Part shown: piece after piece, positions 29,685-40,181 of the stretch
Numbering within the stretch: the stretch's first letter is position 1
Layout: each line of letters begins with the position of its first letter
Assembly (NCBI GenBank): GCA_020310875.1
Contig: MU260054.1
Location: 884,501-948,500, forward strand
Direction of reading: 5' to 3'
Origin: Ceratopteris richardii
Taxonomy: Eukaryota > Streptophyta > Polypodiopsida > Polypodiales > Pteridaceae
DNA: 64,000 bases
Notes under the pieces: generated by a model
Seen by the model: the letters and a program-made list of their open reading frames with translations, nothing else
Database searches by the model: none
What the model was told of the DNA's origin: nothing
Position numbers and translations under genes: made by a program

Positions 29685-32600
29685 TTACCTTTCTTGGGTC
29701 ACATATACTCCATGTTGAGTATAAGAAATCTCCATTCCCAAGAAGAATGATAGGTTCCCCAAATCACTGATTTTGAACTCTTTCTCCATCTGCTTCTTGA
29801 TCATTTGTATTCCTTTATCATCTGTTCCTGTAAGTATTATGTCATCAACATAAATACAAACATAAATGAACCCATCTTCACTTGCTTTGACTAGCAAGCT
29901 ACTATCTGCCTTTGATGCTTGGAATCCAAGGTCATTCAAGAATTTTACAAGCCTATAATTCCAAGCCCTTGGGGCCTGCTTCAATCCATACAAAGCTCTC
30001 TTGAGCTTACACACATAATTTGGACTCACTTGATCTTTGAACCCATCTGGTTGCTCCATGTAGACTTCATCTGAAATATAGCCATTCAAGAAAGCATTTT
30101 TTACATCTAATTGAGATAACTTCCAACCTTTGCAAGCAGCAATTGCTATGAGTGTCTTGATGGTTGTCATCTTTGCCACAGGACTATAAGTCTCATCATA
30201 ATCCACTCCATATGTCTGTGCATATCCTTTCACAACAAGTCTAGCTTTGTATCTAGACACACTTCCATCTGCAAATCTTTTAGTGTTGTAAACCCACTTA
30301 CAACCAATGATTTTCTGACTATTAGGTTTAGGAACCAAATCCCATGTTTGATTCTCTATCAATGCATCATACTCCTCTTGCATAGCATCTTCCCAATTCT
30401 TCTTCCCTTTGGCCTCTTCATATGTAGAAGGGTCTTCATCTGCTTTTACCAAATAAGCATAATCTTTAGTAGTTAAGAATGAAGTGTCGTAGCTATACCT
30501 TGTAGGTTGCCATTTGTGCCTAGATGATCTCCTAACTTCTGCACTTCTTGAAGTCTCTGGTTCATCACATTCTGGATCAAACCTTGGCCTCTCTTCAACT
30601 TCAATCTGCACTTCATTACTCTCACTTTCATCAAGTAATTGAATCTTTGCTTTACCTTTTCTTTGATCCACTACTTCTTCATCATCTGCATGTATATTAT
30701 ATTTACCTGCATACCAAGTACCTTGCTCATCAAATGTAACATCCTTGGATACAATAAATTGCTTTGTGGAGGGACTCCACAACCTGTATCCCATTTGCTT
30801 ATCATCATAACCAATGAATACATACTTTTCTGCCTTAGGCTCCAACTTATGCCTCAATTGAGATGGCACATATGCATATGCCAAGCATCCAAATATTCTG
30901 CAATGATCCAAGGTAGGTTTCTTACCCCACCAAGCTTCATATGGTGTCATACCCTGCAAAGCTTTACAAGGCAACCTATTAACCAAATATGTAGCTGTAT
31001 TAACAGCCTCAACCCACAAATAATTTGGGCAATTCTTCTCTTTCATCATGGACCTTGCAAATTCAACAAGTGTCCTGTTTCTTCTTTCTGCTACCCCATT
31101 TTGTTGAGGAGAATACCTGCAAGTAACTTCTCTCTTTATACCTGCATTCCACAAATAATCATTGAACTCAATTGAAAAATACTTTCCCCCTCCATCTGAC
31201 CTTAGTCTCTTTAATTTTTGACCTGTAATCCTTTCTGCATATGCATGATAGTGTTTAAATGTATTAAACACTTCTGACTTTTCTTTAACCACATAAATTG
31301 TGATCCACCTGGTAGCATCATCAACATATATGACATAATATCTTGAACCATTTATACTAAAGTCCTTTGAAGGACCCCACACATCTGTATGCACCAATTC
31401 AAGCCTTTTTGAATACATAAACCCATGCTTGGAATAGGATTGCTTATGAGCCTTACCTAATTGACATGCCTCACATCTGTATGTCATGTGTTGACCTGCA
31501 ATGTTAGGCATTCCAAGCACTGAATCATTGTTAATCATTTCTTTGATACCTCTTTCATTAAAGTGTCCAAGTCTTTTGTGCCAAAGATCCAATTCTGACA
31601 CCTTCTGCTCTCCATATGTGAACATAGCATGTCCAACATTTCCTTGTACCTTCAATGTGAAGAGCCTTCCTTCTTTCTTTCCTGCAATAACTTGTTTATA
31701 CCCTTGACTAGGGTCTTCCACATAAACTCCATCATTGGTAAACCTTACCTCATAACCTTTTTCCACAATTTGACCTACACTGATCAAATTCTTTGGAATT
31801 GTGGGAAAATAAAGTACCTTACTCAGAAGAGTGCTCCCATCCTTAGCTTTGACTGAACCAATTGACTTTACCTTATGCTTTGTATTATCACCTGTCTGAA
31901 CTGTATGATTAATTGCATTATGATCCAGATCACTCATCAAAGCAATATTTCCACTTAAATGATTACTACATCCTGAATCAATATAGAACACTCTCATGTC
32001 CTCATGTGAGGTTTCACATGTATTCATAATGAGAGTCGAGTCCTCCTTCTGATCTGATGCATAGTTGTAGTAGCTGTTATTATAGGATTGATTTTGGAAG
32101 TTTCTTCCACCACCTCTTCCAAAAGAATTCCTACCACCTCTACCTCTGAAGTTTCCTCTCTGAAATCTACCACCTCTTCCTCTTTGATTAAAGTTCTGAT
32201 AATTACCATTGTTTTGATTATTGTGCCAACAATCATGAGATAGATGATTGGTCTTACCACATATCCAACAAGCTCTTGCATTATCTTTGTTGTTTCTGCC
32301 TCTTCCTCTACTTCTGCCATTTCCTCTTCCTCTTATGAAATTTGCTTGGTTTGATGTACCTTCTTCTTCACCTGATTGTTGCTTCCCTTTGTTAGCTTTC
32401 TTCTTGTCTTTAGAGTACATTGCATGACCTGCACTCTTATCAACATCTCCTTTGACATCATTCTCAAAAGTTAGCATATGACCTAACAATTGATTCAAAT
32501 CAGGAGTAAAGTGATCTAATGAAAGTTCTGTAGATAAAATGAAGGGCTTCCACTTCTCATCTCCTCTTAGCCCTGTGAGTATTTGTCTTACCAATTTGTC

Positions 32601-33050
32601 TTCTTCAATGTCTTCATCCACTGCACCTAGAGAATCTGCAATGTCCTTCATCTTTGTCACATAATCAGAGATTGATTGTGAGGCCTTCTTCTTGAAAGTA
32701 GTAAATTCTGCCCATAGTGAAGCCTTCCTTGATTTGGTTGTATTTTGGAAATGCTCCTCCAAAGCATTCCAAATGTCACATGCACTTTCAAGTCCTCTAA
32801 TGTGAGGAAGCAAATAGTCATTGACTGCCATGTAGATTATGCTCCTTGCTTGAGCATCCTTCTTCATCCAATTCTTCAAGTCTACAAGCTCCTCCCTAGT
32901 TGGAACACTAGGATCTCTGAATTCTGGCTTTTCTTCATCTCCTGTGATGTATCCTATCAGATCTTTGCTCATAAGATGAGCTTCCATCCTCATAGACCAA
33001 GCTGGATAGTTTTCTCTATCCAAGTTTTCAATTTGGAGACTATCTCCCAT
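29685..33050 (-). CDS. Copia-1 gag, protease, integrase and RT part
   Basis: 1121 residues from the ATG at 33050. In order: copia gag (LDRENYPAWSMRMEAHL); CCHC knuckle CWICGKTNHLSHDC preceded by Arg/Gly-rich sequence; protease FYIDSGCSNHLSG; GAG-pre-integrase LWHKRLGHFNERG; integrase core VHTDVWGPSK, LRSDGGGKYF, QQNGVAERRNR; RT LDVKNAFLNGYISDEVYM and YVDDIILTGTD. All catalytic motifs of these domains are recognisable. It is related to, but distinct from, the copia element at 51-57 kb. Confidence 0.92.
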   Translation of the reverse strand: MGDSLQIENLDRENYPAWSMRMEAHLMSKDLIGYITGDEEKPEFRDPSVPTREELVDLKNWMKKDAQARSIIYMAVNDYLLPHIRGLESACDIWNALEEHFQNTTKSRKASLWAEFTTFKKKASQSISDYVTKMKDIADSLGAVDEDIEEDKLVRQILTGLRGDEKWKPFILSTELSLDHFTPDLNQLLGHMLTFENDVKGDVDKSAGHAMYSKDKKKANKGKQQSGEEEGTSNQANFIRGRGNGRSRGRGRNNKDNARACWICGKTNHLSHDCWHNNQNNGNYQNFNQRGRGGRFQRGNFRGRGGRNSFGRGGGRNFQNQSYNNSYYNYASDQKEDSTLIMNTCETSHEDMRVFYIDSGCSNHLSGNIALMSDLDHNAINHTVQTGDNTKHKVKSIGSVKAKDGSTLLSKVLYFPTIPKNLISVGQIVEKGYEVRFTNDGVYVEDPSQGYKQVIAGKKEGRLFTLKVQGNVGHAMFTYGEQKVSELDLWHKRLGHFNERGIKEMINNDSVLGMPNIAGQHMTYRCEACQLGKAHKQSYSKHGFMYSKRLELVHTDVWGPSKDFSINGSRYYVIYVDDATRWITIYVVKEKSEVFNTFKHYHAYAERITGQKLKRLRSDGGGKYFSIEFNDYLWNAGIKREVTCRYSPQQNGVAERRNRTLVEFARSMMKEKNCPNYLWVEAVNTATYLVNRLPCKALQGMTPYEAWWGKKPTLDHCRIFGCLAYAYVPSQLRHKLEPKAEKYVFIGYDDKQMGYRLWSPSTKQFIVSKDVTFDEQGTWYAGKYNIHADDEEVVDQRKGKAKIQLLDESESNEVQIEVEERPRFDPECDEPETSRSAEVRRSSRHKWQPTRYSYDTSFLTTKDYAYLVKADEDPSTYEEAKGKKNWEDAMQEEYDALIENQTWDLVPKPNSQKIIGCKWVYNTKRFADGSVSRYKARLVVKGYAQTYGVDYDETYSPVAKMTTIKTLIAIAACKGWKLSQLDVKNAFLNGYISDEVYMEQPDGFKDQVSPNYVCKLKRALYGLKQAPRAWNYRLVKFLNDLGFQASKADSSLLVKASEDGFIYVCIYVDDIILTGTDDKGIQMIKKQMEKEFKISDLGNLSFFLGMEISYTQHGVYVTQER

Positions 33051-33260
33051 CCTTGCTTCACCTGTAGTCTCAAAACTTTAGACTTTACAAGGAATAAATG
33101 TACCTTTACTTCGAGTCTTGCTTCTTCTGATCCTTCTGATAGCTTCAATGTGTTTTCCTTCAAGTTTTCTTCAACCTTTATCCTTCTGCACCTTCAAAAT
33201 GTAAAGATTTGTACTTCTGCAATAGTCGGAGTCTTCTTCACTTCAATTTTGACACAACCT

Positions 33261-33272
33261 GCTCTGATACCA
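33261..33272 (-). other. Primer binding site of Copia-1 (initiator Met tRNA)
   Basis: TGGTATCAGAGC on the minus strand, one base inside the 5' LTR; the standard plant initiator-Met primer site. Confidence 0.92.
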
Positions 33273-33273
33273 C

Positions 33274-34287
33274 TGATGGAGAGTGTTAATCTCCAAAAGA
33301 ACAAGTTGACCTTGAATTTAGATCACCTCTATATCAAGATCAACTTTAGACTCCACCTAATTTAGAGAATCTTCACCAAATTATCAGAAAATTGATTATT
33401 ATGAAAAATTCAATTTCTCAGAAAAATCTGCTGCAGATTAATCACTCATTGACTAATCAATTCTGTAAAGTTTTTGATAAAACTTTGTACAACTCTTCGC
33501 CTTGAGATTGCGCAACTTTATCAAGTTAAATTTCTCAAAATGATTGAGTATACTTTGAGAAATCATACAAACAAGTTACCTATGTGTAAAACACCTTCTC
33601 TGCAGTAGCGACTTTGACACCTGTAACTTCTTAGCACTGGTTCTCACAATGTCGAACCCGTTTGATCAAGATCTTTTAGCCATAGATGGCTTACCTTCCA
33701 ACTTAGATTTTAAGCCCTAACTTGTGTAAAACTTTACACCACACACTGAGAAATCTTCATTTCTCTGAACATGAAATCTGCGCCAGTTTTGTCGACTCTC
33801 AGAACATCTTCACATATGAATGTTCCTAAACAAAATTCTCTCAGCCTGATTGCAATTAACCTCTCAAATTCTAGCCATAGATAGATTAGCTATGGACTTA
33901 GATAAGTGCAAAAGGATTCCTCAAAAGATTAAACACAGAAGGAGAATGGGAGAGAAGATCGACGCGCAGAAATCTACAACATTTTCTTCTTCATTACTTT
34001 TCATGCATATGGTTGATGATACATACAATGTTCATCACCTATCACCTATTGTCTTCTCTATCTGATCTATATCACTCTCTCTTACTACGAATACATATCT
34101 GTAGATATATATACGAGTCTAACTCGTCATCCTTTTCAAAATACATTGAACTATTTACAAGAGTAATATACAAAAGAAACATTTCTGATTCTATTCTCTT
34201 CCTTTGAAAATAATCTTCATCCTTCCACATATCTTTTCACTTTTGGTCTTCATGTAATCACTTATTGATGATTGCTCTGCTCCAACA
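33274..34287 (-). repeat. 5' LTR of Copia-1
   Basis: 1014 bp, same ends as the 3' LTR, and followed by the CACAT duplication. Confidence 0.95.
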
Positions 34288-34365
34288 CACATCCTCTTTG
34301 AAGTTGGGGGTTCTGGATAGCTTCTTACCATTGCTCCATTTGAGGCCCTCTAGGCAAGGAAGATC

Positions 34366-34908
34366 CTAACCGCAAAGAAGGCGGGTGGTTGAGCGGTCCC
34401 ATGCTAAACACCTGCTTTGAAGAAGAGTCCATTCCTCAAAGGTAACTCTAAGTCTCGGATCCAATTCTTCGAACCTAATCCACTGGCTGGTCTCTTGTTT
34501 CCAGAGTTGTTTCCACTGTTTGAACCCCTTGTTCCATAACCGCTTTACAGTCTGGAGGTTCCAAGGCTCCACCCCCCTAATGCCGCTGATCGGGAACCAA
34601 ATAGAGTCGTTTTGTCTTATCCCAGCCGCCCACTTCCACTCATCACTGATTCTGATGAACTGTTTGGCCTTGTTCCAATTCTTCCATAAGGAACACACGA
34701 GGCTAGAGCCTTTAGGGGACACCGGGTGGGGGGAGAACAAAAGCGTGAGAATCCCTATGTCCTTCCAACCAGGAAAGCCAACTAAGGTAAGGTCTTCCGT
34801 GTTTCTGAAGATCAATTTAGCCCAAGAGGACTCCCTATTGCTCCAAGCCTTGATAAGCCACTTTGCCGCCAGTTTGTCAGCCAACCCCACAATATCCAAA
34901 ATTCCCAA
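34366..34908 (-). pseudogene. LINE ORF2 region between RT and zf-RVT
   Basis: A 180-codon stretch (MGILDIVGLADKLAAKWLI, SDEWKWAAGIRQNDSIWFPI) corresponding to the linker typical of plant L1 ORF2 after RT. It is in a different frame from the RT stretch that ends at 34812, so ORF2 is frameshifted in the overlap. Confidence 0.7.
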
Positions 34909-36662
34909 GCCCCCTTAGTCTTTAGGGCTAATGCAAGTTTCCCATTTGATTTTGGGAATCCCCCTCCTATTGGGGTCCCTAGTCCAGAGGAAGTTTCTAC
35001 AGATTCTTTCCACTCAGTGGCCAAGTCTTTCTCCTTAGGTCTCCAACACGAGATAAAGTAAATAATTGTAGACAACATAAATGTGTTAACAACCATAGTA
35101 CGTCCTGCCAAGTTGACTTGCATACCTTTCCAACGATTCAGCTTGCTATCCAGCTTACATAGCACCCAGTTCCAGCGTTGGTCCATTGAGATGTCGAATC
35201 CCATCGGAATGCCAAGGAGACTGAAGACTTGACCGCTAGGGATAACTTGACACCCCTGATCCACCAACAATTGGGGAGTAGGTCCGCCGATTGCTCTAAA
35301 AGCAGTTTTAGCATGGTTGAGTTTTGAACCTGACGCCACACAAAAGGTGTCGAGGCACCACCAAAACACCTCAATGCTGTTTATATCGTTATGCACAAAG
35401 GCATTCATGTCATCAGCAAAAAGTCTCGCAATCATTTGGCCATGATTTAGAGGTAGGGAAAGACCCTTGAGATTGCCAGCGTCCATGTGATGCTTTAATA
35501 GGCAACTGAGTCCATTCGAGGCGATAGCGAATAGTAAAGGAGCCAAAGGGCAGCCTTGCCTAATTGTTCTTTTTAAACGAATGGGCTCAGAGAGCTTAGC
35601 GTTGATATTTATTCTAGTTGAAGCATTTCCAAGAAGAGTGGAAACCATCTTCGTGAACTTTTGGCTGCATCCAAGGTCTTTCAATGATTGAAGAATAAAG
35701 TCCCATTCCAATCTTTCATACGCTTTGTCGAAGTCGATCTTAATGAATACCAGATCTTGAGTAGACTCCTCAGCAAAAGCAAGGCCTTCCCAAATATCGA
35801 CAATTGCTTCAAGTATAGATCTACCTTTGATAAAACCTTTCTGGTCCTCACACAGCCATGACTTTAAATGACAAGAGATTCTGTTGGTGATAACTTTTGC
35901 AATTATCTTATATCCTGTTTGGAGTATGGTAATCGGACGCCAGTTTTCAATTTTGTTCTTATCTCCCCTTTTGTGGATTAACTTGATGACGCCATTATTA
36001 AGACACTCAGGGAGGGCACCAAATGAGAGAGCCTCTTGCCACACGAGACGTAATGGGGTGGCCACCTCATGTTTGAAGGACTTGAAAAACTCATTGGTGA
36101 GGCCATCCGGACCCGGACTTTTCCCATTGGGAAAGGCATCAATAACCTCGATAATTTCATTATCAGAGATGTTAGCATCCAGCAGAGAAATCAAGTTCTG
36201 TGGGATTCTAGTTTGAGCAACCCTTGAGATGGTTGCCATGGAGTCGCGCCTGTGGGGGGAAGGAGGAGTCGAGACCCCGAGAAGATTGGTAAAGTGCTCG
36301 ACGATGATAGATCTATTCTCCACTTCCGTGCAACATTCGGTTCCATTGTTATCGACCAATAGGGGGATGGATTCCCTAGCTTGTTTCCTTTTGAAGATGT
36401 TACACATCTCTTTCGATGGTTTGTCAGCCTTCCCCGCCCACCAGTCTTTGAAGAAAATTTGAAGATTTTTTCTTTGAGTCTCCTCCTCTAATCTTAGTCT
36501 TCCCCTGATTTTCAAAAGACCTTGTTGGCAGTGTAACTTACCTTTGTTCACCTCTTCTTCAAGCCGTGAGAGCCTCCGGTACACCGTTTCTCTTCTTTTC
36601 TTTCGGATATCCATTATAGCCTTTTGAGTCCTGATTAGAATTTTTCGAGTCCTTTCCACCAC
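34812..36662 (-). pseudogene. LINE ORF2 reverse transcriptase
   Basis: About 616 codons with the full L1 RT: NGKSPGPDGLTNEFFKSF, GYKIIAKVITNRI, DQKGFIKGRSILEAI, FIKIDFDKAYERLEWDF, TIRQGCPLAPLLF and catalytic FADD (RLFADDMNAFV). The N-terminal part (about 130 residues) is the linker after the endonuclease. The frame opens without a good ATG and is offset from the endonuclease stretch, so ORF2 is not intact. Confidence 0.88.
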
Positions 36663-36668
36663 GCTTCT

Positions 36669-37259
36669 CTAACACTTAGCCGGTTCATTGTAGTATGCAA
36701 AAGCTTCCGCCCACACCTCAGAAATTTCTTGGTGGACAGAGGGGAGGGAAAACGATGTCTGACAAACATGAAACCAAGGGGCTTTCTGGAACATGGGAAT
36801 CGGTTTGAAAGATAGAGTGATCGGGTAGTGGTCCGAGATAGTCAGGTCCATGTGTTGGGAAATCGAAGGAATACCCCACTGAAGGATGGTGTTCTGATCA
36901 ATGTAACATCTATCAAGTCTTGCTTTCCTCAAAGATTCCCCCGATTGGAGATTTGACCAGGAGAACCCTTTCATGTCTTTCACCTCGACCAGGTCGAGAT
37001 GGAGCTTGATTTTATCCCATATCTCTTTCTCATGACCGTCGATAATTTTCCCTTTGTTATTCCATCGGTCCTCAGGAAACTCAACCATGTTGAAGTCTCC
37101 ACAAATCAGAACATTATGTGAAAGGGAGTCGAGGGAAGCCCAAGTATCCATTCTATCTGCTTCTCCATTAGGGGCATAAATTGAGACCACAGTGAACTCG
37201 AAAAGGAACCCGAAAGAGGCAGCAATCCAACGATGATTGTATGTCCATAGGTATATCCA
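36669..37259 (-). pseudogene. LINE ORF2 endonuclease, 5'-truncated
   Basis: The C-terminal part of an apurinic-type endonuclease: FTVVSIYAPN, VLICGDFNMVEFPEDRW (GDFN motif), GFSWSNLQSGESLRKARLDRC and LTISDHYPITLSF (SDH motif). The N-terminal catalytic Asn/Glu region is missing because the insertion is 5'-truncated at about 37259. The frame runs on into flanking sequence only by chance. Confidence 0.85.
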
Positions 37260-37746
37260 TACAGAAGTTCTCGACAGCATGTCCATAGGTATTCTTTTGT
37301 ATGTGGCGGCTGTAGACGTACGCGAATGAGACAGTAGAGAGAGAGTGTCAGAGAAATAGAGGATTTCTTTAGTTTAGTTTTTTATGTTCTTGTTTCTCCC
37401 TTCCTGGTGGCGCTCCACGCACAGAGCGTTGCGAAGAAAGAGATACTAGAGAGAGATGCCTAGTGGCTATAGCGCACAGGAAGGAGAGAGAGACAGAGAG
37501 AGCATATGCACAATCGACGGCTGTTGGAACTATCTCTGACGCGTGTTAGAGATTGGCAGTGTTGCAGGTGTATAGATTTTGCCATCGATAGTTAAGTGCA
37601 GAGAGTGAGGTTCTGATGTTGACTACTGTATGCACAGAGAGCGCTCAGAGAGAGAGGCGCCTAGGCACTAGTCAGCGTGCAGTCGGCGTGTAGGAGACGA
37701 GACGCTCTTAGAAGATCTGAGGAGCTCTCATTGGGAGGGGAGTCAG

Positions 37747-37983
37747 GGACATGGTGAGGCGGGGGATTCTGGCCAAAGCACGACAGATTTGAAATCATTT
37801 GTCCAAAATCTTCTACAGCAAATGCAATCAAGGTTTCAAACCATGTCTGAGTCCATCATCACAAAGATTGATGAAATGGGATCTCGCATTGATGACTTAG
37901 AGAAGAGTATCAGTGATGTGACCAAAGAGATGGGTGTGGAGTTGCCAACATCCAAACCGGGCAGTGATGACAAACCTGAATAA
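37747..37983 (+). pseudogene. HSBP: Heat shock factor binding protein (HSBP)-like, copy 1
   Basis: The frame encodes the whole HSBP core: FVQNLLQQMQSRFQTMSESI, then ITKIDEMGSRIDDLEKSI and VTKEMGVELP, ending at TAA 37981-37983. HSBP is a small coiled-coil protein that binds trimeric heat shock factor and turns down the heat shock response; it is nearly all one heptad-repeat helix. The length after the core start (about 64 residues) fits plant HSBP. Ahead of the core the frame reads GEAGDSGQSTTDLK, like the plant QSTADM lead. No in-frame ATG is visible there, and the short stretch present in copy 2 just upstream is missing. A polyadenylation-like AATAAA follows the stop. The frame runs through without an intron, which suggests a processed copy. 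Confidence 0.85.
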
Positions 37984-38289
37984 ATAAAATCTCTTTGAAC
38001 TTATGTAAATTTGCATATGGTTTAATGTGCTATGCTTTGTTGATTAAGTAGAGGCAATGGAAAATTGGTTTAAATGGCATATTTATCTTTGTTCCCTTGC
38101 ATTCTCTCACACATTTGATATACATGAGTTTGATGTAGGATTCATAGAAATGGATTTCTTATTACCTTATTGTGGACTTATAGTCCAATCGGTATCCATT
38201 CTTTTTTATGGGCTTGAAAAAACAAAAGTTGGATACTTCCAAGAAAATCACTTAGATCTGCAGTACTACATCCGTTATTGTATGTATGC

Positions 38290-38720
38290 ATGAGTTAATG
38301 ATGTATATGCATCGTAGGAGGTATGTATATGCATTAGCATGAGTATGAACACATGTTAGTGCTCAAGTTAATGAATGTATCTACACATAAGAATTAATGG
38401 TTTGGGTGTGTTAGGATGCATAAATATTTATATGAGTGGGTGATCATGAAGGCACACAAATAAGTTAGTATATGATTCTAATGCATGAGTATGAGTGTTT
38501 GCATTTATGTAAGAATGTATGCATGTATGGTTTAAGTGTTTTAATCATGTAAACATAGTGTTATAGTATATGATTTTAATGTATGAGCTTACGTGTAAGT
38601 GTGTGCATGGATAGTATGCATGTATGTGCATATGTATGTAAGTGAATGAATGTGCATGAGTGGGAATGTATGCATTAGATGTGAATGCTTTAGTGTATGG
38701 AAATGCTATGTGAATTAAGT
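38290..38720. repeat. ATGTATGCATG-rich sequence
   Basis: A stretch dominated by TGTATG, TGCATG and TATGTA words (for example TATGCATGTATGTGCATATG), largely alternating purine-pyrimidine. The same stretch follows HSBP copy 2 at about 49130-49620, with small gains and losses of units. Confidence 0.75.
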
Positions 38721-38759
38721 CTTTTAATTTTATGACCCTTGTAACATTACTGATATTTG

Positions 38760-39531
38760 CTAATGTTTCTTTGGAGACATTACAAAAAGAAGTATCAAAG
38801 AGCATTACAAACAAAAGTGAAGAAATCAACAAACCAAAGATCCGTTATTTGATATAAACCTATAGAACTTATCGTGATTAAACTTTTGTATAGGATTCAC
38901 TAGTTTTTAGCAACCTTTTAGATAAATTATATCATTGATAGCATTGTAATCACGAATTATTGTCATTAGCATTAATTCAATTTCAATTTCCAATATCTTT
39001 TTTGTTGATGTCTTCTGAACATACAAATGAATTTGCAAGTAACGAAACTTTAGAAGTCAAAATAGAAGTAGTTAAGGATATTATTACACATGAATCGTTA
39101 ATATCAGTATCTCACGATTATTGTCTTGATAGATTTTTAGCATTATTCTCGATTACATCTAATGACCCTCAAGATAACATAGATTCATTTCCACTATCCT
39201 TAATTAGATGTTTGCAACCTAATCATTTAGAAATCCAAGTAGGTAAAATTATAAAAGAAAATATAAATGAGGAAACTTTGATATTACCTACACCTCAAGA
39301 AGCTGTTTATAGATATAGAGCAGCCCAGCCTTACGGTTCTTAGAAGTTTAAAGTGTTACAATTACCTACTAGACATTTCATAGATTTTTCAGTAATTTAG
39401 AATTTCTTTTACCTTAGACTAAAGAAAAATATACCTAAAACACCTAAGATTGTCTCAAACACCCTGCGTATGCCGAAGGATTTAGCGGCGGACTGATCCA
39501 CCAGTCGTATATCCGCAACTTCCCGACATTT
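38760..39531 (+). repeat. Probable end (U5 side) of the 5' LTR of element C
   Basis: This stretch ends in CTTCCCGACA, the mirror of the LTR start TGTCGGGAAG at 46690. It is followed by TTTGGTGAACCTGATGTGAAG, the counterpart of the primer-site region of element B. The last 30 bp resemble the 43-bp B LTR remnant at 26225. The outer part of this LTR would be the HSBP segment to its left. The stretch also contains a short ORF (39008-39343). Confidence 0.5.
39008..39343 (+). CDS. Unrecognised 111-residue ORF
   Basis: ATG at 39008, beginning MSSEHTNEFASNETLEVKIE and ending EAVYRYRAAQPYGS. After the stop the same frame continues coding-like (KFKVLQLPTRHFIDFSVI), so the ORF may be a cut piece of a longer protein. 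It is acidic in the first half and AT-rich in codon use, like element C. I recognise no domain. It lies between the HSBP segment and the LTR end motif. Confidence 0.35.
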   Translation: MSSEHTNEFASNETLEVKIEVVKDIITHESLISVSHDYCLDRFLALFSITSNDPQDNIDSFPLSLIRCLQPNHLEIQVGKIIKENINEETLILPTPQEAVYRYRAAQPYGS

Positions 39532-40181
39532 GGTGAACCTGATGTGAAGGTTCAGCACGACACCTTAGGTATAAAGGTATATTTTTATTTATGTTCTGCA
39601 TATGAATATTGAAAATTTGGTGATTAAAGCAGAAGTGTCGACATCCTTGGTAGTTGAAGCTGTTTCTAAAACCTTGTATCTCCTGGCTGTTGAGGGCTGG
39701 TCATTGAGACCTGACCGCCTCCACGGAGATTTACGGAGATTTACAAGTAGAAGGATCCTCGTCACGTCACCTTTGTTTCTCAACTTTTGTGAAAGCAATG
39801 ATTGCACATACATACTTAGAATTGATGTATTATATTAATTTGATCAATCTTAATGTAAAGACTTTGCACAAAGCACATTCACAAAGAGCCTCTTCATCAA
39901 TGTTCATCATGTATATTTTCTATATTTCTGTTTGCAAAGAAGTAGGAATATTTTCTATAGTTTTGTTGCAAAATAGTAGGAAAGTTTTTTTTATTTATGT
40001 TTACAAAGTAGTAGGAATATTTTCTATATTTCTGTTTGCAAAATAGTAGGAATATTTTCTTTACTTCTATTTGCAAAGTATCTTTTACCACAGCGTCGCA
40101 TCAAGAACAAGAAATAGACGTACTATTACGTGAACTACATACTTATATTTCATATCTATCAGTAAAGTTAGACTTATATAA

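Larger units (their letters stand above)
27868..34287 (-). mobile_element. Young Ty1/copia element (Copia-1), nested in LINE
   Basis: LTRs of 1014 bp each (27868-28881, 33274-34287), TGATGGAG...CTCCAACA, with target duplication CACAT at 27863-27867 and 34288-34292. A Met-tRNA primer site and a polypurine tract are both in place. The two LTRs differ at only about three sites, so the insertion is very recent. The coding part is in two pieces with about one break. Domain order gag, protease, integrase, RT, RNase H is that of Ty1/copia. It sits in the zf-RVT region of the LINE. Confidence 0.95.
27116..37259 (-). mobile_element. 5'-truncated L1 LINE inserted in HSBP segment, interrupted by a copia element
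   Basis: A minus-strand LINE whose A-tail is the T run at 27114-27122. A target duplication of about 10 bp flanks it: TACAGGAGTT at 27106-27115 and TACAGAAGTT at 37260-37269 (one mismatch). The uninterrupted paralogue at about 48045-48056 shows the pre-insertion arrangement. The 5' end is cut within the endonuclease domain. A copia element (27868-34287) split it later. LINE sequence is 27116-27867 and 34288-37259, about 3.7 kb. Confidence 0.9.
37260..38759 (+). repeat. HSBP-linked segment copy 1, right part
   Basis: Matches 48050-49667: a GA-rich stretch (37300-37740), the HSBP coding region, and about 780 bp of AT-rich 3' sequence with many ATGTATGCATG-like words. Copies differ by scattered substitutions and several short indels. 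Homology ends at 38759 (ACATTACTGATATTTG), where copy 2 meets a LINE fragment. Confidence 0.9.
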
